Part shown: positions 1-8,700 of the stretch, one piece after another | Layout: each line of letters starts with the position of its first letter | How positions within the stretch are numbered: the first letter of the stretch is position 1 | Virus record (IMG/VR): IMGVR_UViG_3300044642_000435 | Coordinates: 1 to 20,518 of that record | DNA from: a virus | Direction: 5' to 3' (one strand) | DNA: 20,518 bases | Position numbers and translations under genes: made by a program | Notes under the pieces: model-generated | What the model saw: the letters and a program-made list of their open reading frames with translations, nothing else | What the model was told of the DNA's origin: nothing | The model's database searches: none

Positions 1-1
1 C

Positions 2-2347
2 AGAGTAAAGAGAGCTGCCAAAGGGTTGAACGTAAATGCTGATGAGGTATTCATTAAAGTAATCACTTCGGTTCCAACTGAAGGTGTTATTACCACTAAA
101 GAGTTAGATAAATTGGTTTACGAGATTGCTGCGGCTTATACCGGTAGTCATCACGATTACTCAAGACTAGCGTCATCTGTGGCAATATCTGCGTATCACA
201 AAGAGACTGATGAAAGTTTCTGTAATACTATGAAACGTTTACACGAGGATGGAGTTATTAACGATATCTTAATCGATACAATTAACGAATATGGTTGGGG
301 TGATATTGATTCTGTAATAAATCACGAGAATGATTACAATTTTGATTATTTTGCGTGGAAATCATTACAGGAAATGTATTTGTTGAAAACACCTAAAGGT
401 GTTGTAGTTGAAAGACCACAACATATGTATATGAGAGTTGCTTTATGGGTGACTAAATCATTTGAAGAGGCGGTTGAATACTATAATTCGTTATCGAATC
501 AACTTATCTCTCCGGCAACACCAATTATGATTAATGCAGGTACCAAAACACCTCAACTAGCGTCTTGTGTATTGAAGTACAATAACGGAGATTCAAGACA
601 AGGTTTGTTGGATACATTTAATGACATTTCAACCTATTCGTCAGATGCGGCTGGAATTGGTTTATGTATGTCTAACATTCGTAGTAAAGAGAGTCGTATT
701 AACTCATCAGGAGGATTTGCGGGTGGTTTATTGAAATACCTAAAGATTGTTAATGAAGGGTTAAGATTCTTTAATCAACAAGGTAGAAGACCGGGAAGTG
801 CAGCTATCTATATTGAACCTTGGCATAAAGACATTATTGATTTACTTGAAATCAAAAAGAATACGGGGGCAGAAGAATTGAGAGCTAAAGATTTATTTAC
901 CTCAATTTGGTTACCGGACAACTTTATGAACGCAGTTAAGAACAATGATGATTGGTATTTGTTCTGTCCTAACGACATTATCAAAGCGGGTATCAAACCA
1001 TTACAAGAAGCTTACGGTGATGAGTATGAATCAAATTACAACAAAGCGGTTGAACTTGGTTTAGGTAAGAAAGTGAAAGCACAAACAATTTGGAATAAGA
1101 TTATTGAATCTCAGGTTGAAACCGGAGTTCCTTACTTATGTTCTAAAGATAGTGCCAACAGAAAGACAAACCATCAAAACATTGGAGTGATTAAACAATC
1201 TAACCTATGTAATGAGATTTACCAATTCACCGATGAGAATACCACAGCAATCTGTACGTTATCATCTATGGTATTGAAGAACTTCATCATAAAAGGAGAG
1301 TTTGATTTCAAATTACTTTATAGTGAAGTTAGAAAGGTTGTTAGAGCACTTAACAAAGTTGTTGACATCAATAGTTATTCAACTGAACAAGGAAGAAAAG
1401 GTGGGTTGGAACAAAGAGCGATTGCCATTGGAACACAAGGTCTTGCTGATGTATTCTTCTTAATGGATTATATCTTTACAACTGAAGAAGCGAAGAAACT
1501 TAATAAAGAGATTTTTGAAACAATCTACTTCGCAGCAATCACCGAAAGTATGAACCTATGTAAAACAGGTGAATACAAACCATACGACTTCTTTAATGGG
1601 TCACCAATGTCAAAAGGTATATTCCAATTTGATATGTGGGGGTTAGATTACGAAGGATTAGGAAGAATGTGGGATTGGGACTCACTTAAGTTAGAAGTAT
1701 CCAATCACGGGGTTTGTAACTCGTTATTCACAGCTCAGATGCCAGTAGCATCTTCTGCTAAGATTACAGGTTCATTTGAAATGACAGAACCAGCTCACTC
1801 AGCATTATTTAATCGTCGTGTAGTTGGGGGTGAAATCTTAATAGTTAACAAATACTTAATTAACGATTTTGAAAAGTTAGGTGTTTGGTGTGAGGATTTG
1901 AAGAATGAAATCATTATGAATGAAGGGTCTGTTCAAAATATTAACTTTAATCACTATTTGGACCCGGAAGATAAGAATTACAATAAGAAGGTAAAACGAA
2001 TTGAACATTTGATTCCAAAATATAGAACGATTTGGGAAATATCACAAAGAGAACTTATTGATATGGCGGCAGACAGAGCACCATTCATAGACCAATCACA
2101 ATCGATGAATATCTATATGTCTGAACCAACATTATCAAAGATTTCATCATCTCACTTCCATTCTTGGGGTAAAGGATTGAAAACTCTTTGTTATTATGTT
2201 AGAACAAAAGCGATATCTACCGGAGCAAAACACTTGGCGGTTGACATTACAAAAATTCAACAACCAAAGACAGTTGAGAAACCAACAGTTGATTTGACTA
2301 CAAAACCAACAGATACTGAATTTGAGTGTTTTGGATGTGGTTCTTAA
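2..2347 (+). CDS. nrdA: Class I ribonucleotide reductase, large (alpha) subunit, 5'-truncated by window edge
   Basis: Reduces ribonucleoside diphosphates to deoxyribonucleotides, supplying dNTPs for phage replication together with a radical-carrying beta subunit that is not in this window. The frame is open to the left edge, and the residues before the TTG at 26 (RVKRAAKGL) continue an ATP-cone domain, so the true start lies upstream. Counting from that TTG codon, I see the active-site cysteine C181 in LASCVLK, the NLCNE motif (N393, C395, E397), the second redox cysteine C410 in AICTLSS, the radical-transfer tyrosine pair Y723-Y724 in LCYYVRT, and a C-terminal redox pair C768/C771 in ECFGCGS. 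All key residues are present, so the enzyme should be active. The EPWHKDI and LKYNNGDS regions and the CxxCGS tail resemble the eukaryote-like branch of class I alpha subunits more than E. coli NrdA. A hairpin terminator follows directly. Confidence 0.97.
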   Translation, partial: RVKRAAKGLNVNADEVFIKVITSVPTEGVITTKELDKLVYEIAAAYTGSHHDYSRLASSVAISAYHKETDESFCNTMKRLHEDGVINDILIDTINEYGWGDIDSVINHENDYNFDYFAWKSLQEMYLLKTPKGVVVERPQHMYMRVALWVTKSFEEAVEYYNSLSNQLISPATPIMINAGTKTPQLASCVLKYNNGDSRQGLLDTFNDISTYSSDAAGIGLCMSNIRSKESRINSSGGFAGGLLKYLKIVNEGLRFFNQQGRRPGSAAIYIEPWHKDIIDLLEIKKNTGAEELRAKDLFTSIWLPDNFMNAVKNNDDWYLFCPNDIIKAGIKPLQEAYGDEYESNYNKAVELGLGKKVKAQTIWNKIIESQVETGVPYLCSKDSANRKTNHQNIGVIKQSNLCNEIYQFTDENTTAICTLSSMVLKNFIIKGEFDFKLLYSEVRKVVRALNKVVDINSYSTEQGRKGGLEQRAIAIGTQGLADVFFLMDYIFTTEEAKKLNKEIFETIYFAAITESMNLCKTGEYKPYDFFNGSPMSKGIFQFDMWGLDYEGLGRMWDWDSLKLEVSNHGVCNSLFTAQMPVASSAKITGSFEMTEPAHSALFNRRVVGGEILIVNKYLINDFEKLGVWCEDLKNEIIMNEGSVQNINFNHYLDPEDKNYNKKVKRIEHLIPKYRTIWEISQRELIDMAADRAPFIDQSQSMNIYMSEPTLSKISSSHFHSWGKGLKTLCYYVRTKAISTGAKHLAVDITKIQQPKTVEKPTVDLTTKPTDTEFECFGCGS

Positions 2348-2371
2348 TTAAAATAAAATAATTATAACATT

Positions 2372-2402
2372 AATCACGACTTCGGTCGTGATTTTTTATT
2401 TT
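2372..2402 (+). terminator. Rho-independent terminator after nrdA
   Basis: A perfect 9-bp stem (AATCACGAC at 2372-2380 pairing with GTCGTGATT at 2385-2393) is closed by a TTCG tetraloop with a C-G closing pair, which is an exceptionally stable loop. A T-rich tail follows (2394-2402). It lies 24 bases after the nrdA stop and before the baseplate genes, so it probably separates nucleotide-metabolism transcription from the tail operon. Confidence 0.93.
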
Positions 2403-2444
2403 ACTCTATTTATAAGAAATAATTATGACACTATATTTATAGAT

Positions 2445-2903
2445 ATGGCAGATGGAAAAACATATGGTATTAATTTCCCTTTTAGGGATTCTTATGATGG
2501 GAAGTATTTAGACCTTTCTACAGACAGTACTCAAGAAACAAGAACGGATTTAATACATTTATTATTAACTAGAAAAGGAAGTAGATATTTTTTACCCGAT
2601 TTTGGAACAAGACTATATGAATTTATTTTTGAACCATTAGATGGTCCAACCTTTTCAGATATTGATGCGGAAATTAGAGATGCTGTTGAAGAATATATAC
2701 CGGGAATAACAATAAAAAATATAAGTATCACCGCAGCGTCTGATGGTGAAGAAGATAAAGGTACTTATGTTGACCAATACGATACTCGTGTTTTTAGAGT
2801 ACCGGGTATTGGAACTAAAGAACATACTGCGAAAGTTAAAATAGATTATCAAATAAATAATGACGTGTTTAACGCTAGTGATTTTGTAATCCTAAATATT
2901 TAA
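2445..2903 (+). CDS. gp25: Baseplate wedge protein, gp25/P2 W-like
   Basis: Small baseplate wedge component of contractile tails (T4 gp25, P2 W, TssE of type VI secretion). In that family it sits at the inner baseplate and helps nucleate sheath assembly. The 152-aa product, close to the 132 aa of T4 gp25, carries the family signature: the helix DLIHLLLTRKGSRYFLPDFG (residues 35-54) followed by LYEFIFEP (57-64), with conserved arginine, proline and FEP positions. I chose the ATG at 2445. The frame stays open upstream to a GTG at 2388, but that codon lies inside the terminator stem and the extra 19 residues are not gp25-like. No Shine-Dalgarno sequence precedes the ATG. It is the first gene after the terminator and is followed 5 bases later by the gp6-like gene, matching the P2 W-J order. 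Confidence 0.9.
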   Translation: MADGKTYGINFPFRDSYDGKYLDLSTDSTQETRTDLIHLLLTRKGSRYFLPDFGTRLYEFIFEPLDGPTFSDIDAEIRDAVEEYIPGITIKNISITAASDGEEDKGTYVDQYDTRVFRVPGIGTKEHTAKVKIDYQINNDVFNASDFVILNI

Positions 2904-2908
2904 AGAAT

Positions 2909-4747
2909 ATGGCTAATAAAAAAATATCGTATACTACGAGAGACTTCCAATCAATTAGAACTGAATTAATAAACTTCACTAGAACTTATTACCCAGAGTT
3001 AGTTGATAACTTTAATGATGCGAGTGTATTCTCAGTATTATTAGATTTAAATGCTGCGGTTACGGATAACCTTCAATTTAATATTGATAGAAGTATTCAG
3101 GAAACTGTATTACAATATGCACAACAAAGGTCTTCAGTTTTTAATATTGCCAAGACTTATGGATTAAAAGTTCCGGGTCAAAGACCATCAGTTGCTTTGG
3201 TTGATTTTTCAATAACAGTACCCGCTTTTGGTGATAAAGAAGATTTAAGATATTGTGGTATACTACGTAGAGGTTCTCAAGTAAGCGGTGCAGGTCAAGT
3301 ATTTGAAACGGTTTATGATATTGATTTTTCATCGCCTTCAAATGCTGAAGGATTCCCTAATAGATTAAAAATACCAAATTTTGATTCAAATAATAAATTA
3401 TTAAATTATACAATTACTAAACGAGAAACTGTTGTTAATGGAATTACCAAAGTTTTTAAAAGAGTTATTACAGCAAATGATGTAAAACCATTTTTTGAAT
3501 TATTTTTACCTGAAAAAACTGTTTTAGGTGTAACTAGTGTATTATTAAAAGACGGTACTCAATATGCGAATGTCCCATCAAACCAAGAATTTTTAGGTGT
3601 TGATAACAGATGGTTAGAAGTACAAGCCTTGGCTCAAGATAGAGTTTTTATTGAAGACCCAACAAAAGTTTCTGATAATCCCGGTATTAAAGTTGGTAGA
3701 TATGTAACTACCGCAACTAAATTTATAACAGAATTTACTCCGGAAGGTTTTTTTAAAATGACTTTTGGTGGTGGAACACAATCTGCGGATGAACAATTAC
3801 GAGAATTTGCTCGAGACGGAAAACCTTTAAATTTATATAAATATTCAAATAACTTTGCGTTAGGTAGTACTTTAAAACCTAATACTACTTTATTTGTTCA
3901 GTATAGAATTGGTGGTGGTTCAGGAACTAATTTAGGTGTTGGTGTTATAACTCAAATAGGTACAGTTTCATTTTTTGTAAATGGTCCATCAGATTCTGTT
4001 AATACAACTGTGGTTAATTCATTGAGATGTAATAATGTTACTGCGGCAATTGGTGGGGCTAATTATCCAACAACGGAAGAGGTTAGAAATTTAGTATCAT
4101 ATAACTTTACGGCTCAAAATAGAGCGGTTACAATAAATGATTATGAATCCATAATAAGAACAATGCCATCTCAATTTGGGGCTCCTGCTAAAGTAGCGAT
4201 AACTGAAGAAAATAATAAGATTAAAGTTCAAATGTTATCTTATGACGAAACAGGTAGATTAACTGAAATAGTTTCTAATACATTAAAAAATAATGTGGCG
4301 AATTATTTATCAAATTATAGAATGATTAATGATTACGTGTCAATTGAAAGTGCTAATGTTATTGATTTAGCAATAAATGTTGATGTTGTGTTAGATAATT
4401 CACAAAATCAGGGTTCAATTATATCTCAAATAATTAATATAATTACTGATTATTTTGACCCAACAAACCAAGAAATGGGTGAAAATGTTAATGTATCAGA
4501 ATTAAGAAGATTAGTTCAAAGTGAAAATGGGGTTATTTCTGTTTCTGACATGACATTTTTTAATAAAGTTGGGGGTCAATATTCTTCCTCTCAAACATCA
4601 CAAAGATATATTGATTCGGAAACTAAACAAATTGAATTAGTTGATGATACAATTTTTGCCGAACCAAGACAAGTGTATCAAGTTAGATATCCAAACAAAG
4701 ATATTAATGTTAGAGTTAAAAATATTAAAACGGTTAATTTCTCTTAG
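2909..4747 (+). CDS. gp6: Baseplate wedge protein, gp6/P2 J-like (baseplate J family)
   Basis: Core wedge protein that, in T4 and P2, forms the ring holding the inner baseplate together with gp7/I and gp25/W. The product is 612 aa (T4 gp6 is 660). The N-terminus (ISYTTRDFQSIRTELINF, then NDASVFSVLLDLNAAVTDNL and QETVLQYAQQRS, residues about 5-70) is the typical gp6-type start. The baseplate-J core is visible at GGANYPTTEEVR (382-393) and NRAVTINDYESII (404-416), as in other J-family proteins. The C-terminal part (about 470-612) is probably the dimerisation region, by analogy only. It starts 5 bases after the gp25-like stop and ends in TAG. An intergenic leader and the accessory hydrolase gene follow, breaking the otherwise tight packing. 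Confidence 0.92.
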   Translation: MANKKISYTTRDFQSIRTELINFTRTYYPELVDNFNDASVFSVLLDLNAAVTDNLQFNIDRSIQETVLQYAQQRSSVFNIAKTYGLKVPGQRPSVALVDFSITVPAFGDKEDLRYCGILRRGSQVSGAGQVFETVYDIDFSSPSNAEGFPNRLKIPNFDSNNKLLNYTITKRETVVNGITKVFKRVITANDVKPFFELFLPEKTVLGVTSVLLKDGTQYANVPSNQEFLGVDNRWLEVQALAQDRVFIEDPTKVSDNPGIKVGRYVTTATKFITEFTPEGFFKMTFGGGTQSADEQLREFARDGKPLNLYKYSNNFALGSTLKPNTTLFVQYRIGGGSGTNLGVGVITQIGTVSFFVNGPSDSVNTTVVNSLRCNNVTAAIGGANYPTTEEVRNLVSYNFTAQNRAVTINDYESIIRTMPSQFGAPAKVAITEENNKIKVQMLSYDETGRLTEIVSNTLKNNVANYLSNYRMINDYVSIESANVIDLAINVDVVLDNSQNQGSIISQIINIITDYFDPTNQEMGENVNVSELRRLVQSENGVISVSDMTFFNKVGGQYSSSQTSQRYIDSETKQIELVDDTIFAEPRQVYQVRYPNKDINVRVKNIKTVNFS

Positions 4748-4748
4748 C

Positions 4749-4776
4749 AATTTATTTTAAAATTTATTGAATTATC
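4749..4776 (+). repeat. Direct repeat, left copy, flanking the hydrolase gene
   Basis: A 28-bp element starting one base after the gp6-like stop. By eye it matches the copy at 5721-5748 at 23 of 28 positions with no gaps: the first 10 bases (AATTTATTTT) and last 8 (GAATTATC) are identical and the middle 10 are diverged. Both copies sit just after a stop codon and upstream of the next start. They could be a recombination footprint of the inserted gene or a shared promoter-like element. The very high A+T lowers the significance. Confidence 0.5.
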
Positions 4777-4801
4777 CTTATTATTAATCAAACAAAATAA
4801 T

Positions 4802-5716
4802 ATGGATTATATTTTACAATTTTTAGACGCTATAAAAGGTAATAATGGTACTTGGATTCAAGCTATCGTTATTAGTTTAATTTTACATATTAGACTTTGG
4901 ATAGGAATACCATTTTTTATACATTATTTAATAATTGTTATTAAAAACAAAACAAATATTAAAATATTCCCAACATTAATGTGTATTTTTTTTATGACCT
5001 TGATTGGGTATGAATCTACAAACATTTATAGTGATAGACAATCTGAGACTAAAAAATATAACATAGAACATGTTAAAAAAACTACAAATAATTTAATTAT
5101 AGTGATACAAGGGGTTAATAATCCATTTAAGGATTTTATCTCTAAAAACAAAACTCAAGTTGACGTTACAAATTCTCGTGATGAAAATGGGTTGGGATAT
5201 ATTAAATCAAAAAATTTTACAAAAGATACTCAAGTTTTAACTTATGTGAGTTCACATAGTGAAAACTTAACACCTGAAGATGTTTATAGTGTGATTTATT
5301 ACTACAAGTTATTTAATCCAAATGGGAAAGTTATTATGGTTGGACATAGTATTGGAGGATACAATGTTATTCAAGTTGTAAGTGAATTGAAAAAACAAAA
5401 AATTAATATTGATTTGACTATTTTAATTGACCCGGCAAATAAAAAAGAAAACAATGTTGACTATAATATCCCTACAAATATAAATAGATTAATTAATTTA
5501 ACTTCAACTGAATATAGTGATGAGTTCATATTTTTTACAAATTCAGGGGGTAAATCAACATCGTCAAATAATGTGAATTATGTTAACATTGAAATAAAAA
5601 ATACTACACATACTACTATTGATAATGTTACTTATCTTAAAATTAATCAATTATTAAAAGATTTTATTGAAAAAGGGGTTAATCCGATAAGTGAGATTAA
5701 GAAATATAAGTTTTAA
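4802..5716 (+). CDS. Membrane-anchored alpha/beta-hydrolase (lipase/esterase-like), accessory
   Basis: A 304-aa protein with an N-terminal hydrophobic region and a C-terminal alpha/beta-hydrolase domain. Residues 20-47 and 55-70 are membrane segments separated by a positive loop (KNKTNIK). The hydrolase shows a first strand NLIIVIQGVNNPF (97-109), a nucleophile elbow VGHSIGGYN with Ser183, a likely acid Asp210 in LTILIDP, and a likely His270 in NTTHTTID, so a Ser-Asp-His triad appears intact. By the positive-inside rule the catalytic domain may face the periplasm, but the first segment could instead form a short hairpin. Substrate is unknown; lipid or another envelope ester is plausible. It has 54 bases before and 74 bases after it, unlike the abutting virion genes, and is flanked by a direct repeat, so it looks like an inserted accessory gene. 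Possible roles are lysis, envelope remodelling or superinfection exclusion. Confidence 0.75.
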   Translation: MDYILQFLDAIKGNNGTWIQAIVISLILHIRLWIGIPFFIHYLIIVIKNKTNIKIFPTLMCIFFMTLIGYESTNIYSDRQSETKKYNIEHVKKTTNNLIIVIQGVNNPFKDFISKNKTQVDVTNSRDENGLGYIKSKNFTKDTQVLTYVSSHSENLTPEDVYSVIYYYKLFNPNGKVIMVGHSIGGYNVIQVVSELKKQKINIDLTILIDPANKKENNVDYNIPTNINRLINLTSTEYSDEFIFFTNSGGKSTSSNNVNYVNIEIKNTTHTTIDNVTYLKINQLLKDFIEKGVNPISEIKKYKF

Positions 5717-5720
5717 TCAT

Positions 5721-5748
5721 AATTTATTTTATTAAATAATGAATTATC
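5721..5748 (+). repeat. Direct repeat, right copy, flanking the hydrolase gene
   Basis: Second copy of the 28-bp element at 4749-4776 (23 of 28 identical by eye). It begins four bases after the hydrolase stop and lies 42 bases upstream of the 1762-aa gene. The remainder of the leader (5749-5790) is A/T-only apart from a few bases and contains TATAAACT at 5763-5770, a weak -10 or T4-late-promoter-like match. No Shine-Dalgarno sequence is visible. Confidence 0.5.
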
Positions 5749-5790
5749 TTTTGAAAATAGTATATAAACTATTTATTAAAAAAGATTATT

Positions 5791-8700
5791 ATGTCCAATT
5801 CATTTAGAATAAGAACTGAGCCTGGTGTTGATAAATCACTTAATGTCTTGATAGACCAAGAATTTGAGTATTTAGAAATATTATCTCTAAAAATATTACA
5901 AAGTCAAATTTACACTAGACAATGCTCTGATTACGGAGTACTTGTTGGTAGAGTTAGTGTTAATAATGGTTTTGGTATCCCAAATGCTAAAGTTTCAATA
6001 TTTGTACCATTAGATAGTACTGATGAATTAGACCCCGTAATTTCCGAGTTATATCCATATAAATCACTTTCCGACCTTAATGATGACGGATATCGTTATA
6101 ATTTATTACCTTATACACAATCCCATAGTGGTCATATACCAACAGGAACTTTTTTCACTAGAAAAGATGTGTTAGTTGACCCAACATTAATCCAAGTTTA
6201 TGATAAGTACTATAAATTTTCCACAGTAACTAATACAAGTGGTGATTATATGATATTTGGATTACCAACCGGTAGTCAAACAATTGTTGTTGATATTGAT
6301 TTATCGGATATTGGTGAATTTTCATTATCGCCTCAAGATTTAATAAGAATGGGTATTGCAACACCATCACAAGTTGCGGGCGTTACATTTAAATCATCGA
6401 CAAATTTAAGAAGTTTACCTCAAATTGTTACAATTAATAGAACAGTTGAAGTTGAACCTTTATGGGGGCAACCTCAAATATGTAATTTAGGGATTACAAG
6501 AACTGATTTTGATTTGTCATCTGAAGCAGGGATTGACATTAATCCTACAGCTATTTTTATGGGTTCCATAGTTTCTACAACTGATGATGATGCTTTAAAA
6601 CGAACCTGTCAAGTTAGGGGTAATGCGGGTTATTTATGTAGTTTAACAACGGGTCCCGGAGAAATTTTAGGTATACGTCAAACAATATTCCAAGATGAAT
6701 ATGGTAGACCAATATTGGAATCTTTTGATTTAGATGAGGGTGGTAAAGTAATTGATTCAAATGGGACATGGTTAATTGATATCCCAATGAATTTGGATTA
6801 TTACATTACAAATGAATTTGGTGAACAAGTTTTATCAAACGACCCTAAAAAAGGTGTTCCAACAAGAGCCAAATGTCGTTTTAAAGTAAAATGGGACCAG
6901 TCACCATCATTATCAGAACAAATTAAAAGAGGTTACTTTATTGTACCAAATGTTAGAGAACATGGGTGGACTAGTAGTGGTTCAGACCCATTGAGTGATT
7001 CTAATAGAGCATTAAATTCACCGTATGACTTGGCTATGAAATCATACGCGTTTAGTTTAGATTGGGCTGATTATGGATATACAGGTACGTCTAATAGTAG
7101 TGGTGCAAATATTGGTCGTCAAATGATTCAAGAGGCGATTGATTGTGACGATAAATTTTATGTAATGCAATACAATAAAGTTTATACGGTATCTCAGTTA
7201 GTTGATAAATTTAGAAAAGGTATAACACCTGATAGATTTATTGGGATTAAAAATATATTAGATGATAGTTGTAATAGTGAAAACAACAAATTTCCAACAA
7301 ACGATTCCAATATGAGATTTGATATAATTTATATTTTATACTCATTTTTAATGATGGTATTTAGACCCGTACTGTATGGATTATTAATAACTATGCACTT
7401 ATTATATTTTACAATAATGTTGCTTAGAATATTAGTGATACCTGCGTTAATACTTTATTATACTGTACAAATAATTAATACGGCAATTTTAGTTGTTGGA
7501 ACGGTACCATATGCGTTAGGTTTAATTGTTGGGTATCTTCTTCAAATTATTCTTTATATATTACTTATTGCGGCTTTTGTTATTATATTAAAGGAATTAT
7601 GGAAGATGGATTTAAAAGGTATTTCATTGCCTATGTTGACTTATCCGGATTGTGATTTATGCGATTGTTCTGTTGGTCAAACACCAAGTACTGAAGGTAC
7701 TGTGAGTGAAGATGCCACGGCTTCCGTTTCAGATATTTCAGGTGATTCAACTGAGGAATTTCCTTGTCCGTATATATATCTTGACCCTAAACCGGATAAT
7801 GCGTTATCGTCATCTTTAGTTTTGTTAGGTGTTAGTAGTCCTTTATATAAAATTCCAGGTAATTCAGTAGAATCTTATATAAAAAATGCTGTTACATCAA
7901 TATATTCAGGTAAAATACCTGCTGGTGATAGCGATAATAGTGTTGGTATTCCCAAAGTACAGGAAATAGTTTATGAACTTAATGGTAGTCAAGAAAATGA
8001 TTATATATTTTCATCTAATTTAACTTTGGCGGAAAGAATAAATTTATTTAATACAAAAGCGAAATATTTTGATAACTCACCTGGCGTAAATCCGGGAGGT
8101 GGTGTTAATAGAATAAAAGTGACATTTGACCCAGATAATAATCCACCAACTCAAACTACTAATTTTCATTATGATAACACTATAGTCATTTTATGTGATA
8201 AAAATAGTTTAAGTAGTTTAAGTGTTGGTCAAATGATTTCATTCCAAAATCCTACATTAACCAAAGATATTAATTTATTTAGTGGTGTAACAAATTCTTA
8301 TGGTAATCAAGCGATTAGTGGATTTACATCAACAGGAATGACTCAGGTTTCTTTCTATTATGCTAACCCTAATCTCGCGGGGACACCTGTACAGATTAAT
8401 TATAATGTTATGTTAACAGGTTCAACGGAATTTACTGGTACAACAAATGGTTATAATAATTATTATAAATTCCCGATGGATTTGGAGTATTTCCAAGTTA
8501 TAACAGGTATGACTTATTCTGAATTTAGTGGTCAATGTGGGACATCAATACCTAATTCTCTTAATGAACGATTTTTATTTAATGAAATGTTTCTTCAAAG
8601 ATGGGCAGGTGGAGGTCAAATAACTCCGGGTTGTTGGGTTGGTGATTACACTAAAGATGGTAGTCAAGATTTTCCGATATTAAAAAAACCAATAAATTAT

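Noticed and set aside
26-28. TTG as the start of the ribonucleotide reductase
   Set aside because: The frame is open to the left edge and the preceding residues continue the ATP cone, so the gene is truncated rather than starting here.
808-996. Minus-strand open frames of 60-79 codons (also 2531-2852, 3141-3796, 10212-10698, 11072-11773, 13605-13796)
   Set aside because: All lie opposite well-supported + strand genes, have no recognisable domains, and read as composition-driven shadows.
2388-2444. N-terminal extension of the gp25-like protein from a GTG at 2388
   Set aside because: The GTG lies in the terminator stem, and the extra 19 residues are hydrophobic translation of the T-rich tail, unlike gp25.
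3836-3843. Perfect TATAAATA T4-late-promoter match
   Set aside because: It lies inside the gp6-like coding region in A/T-rich DNA with no gene start nearby; chance is the simplest reading.
4754-4763. Palindrome ATTTTAAAAT after the gp6-like gene
   Set aside because: Entirely A/T, with no loop or extension; not convincing as terminator or operator.
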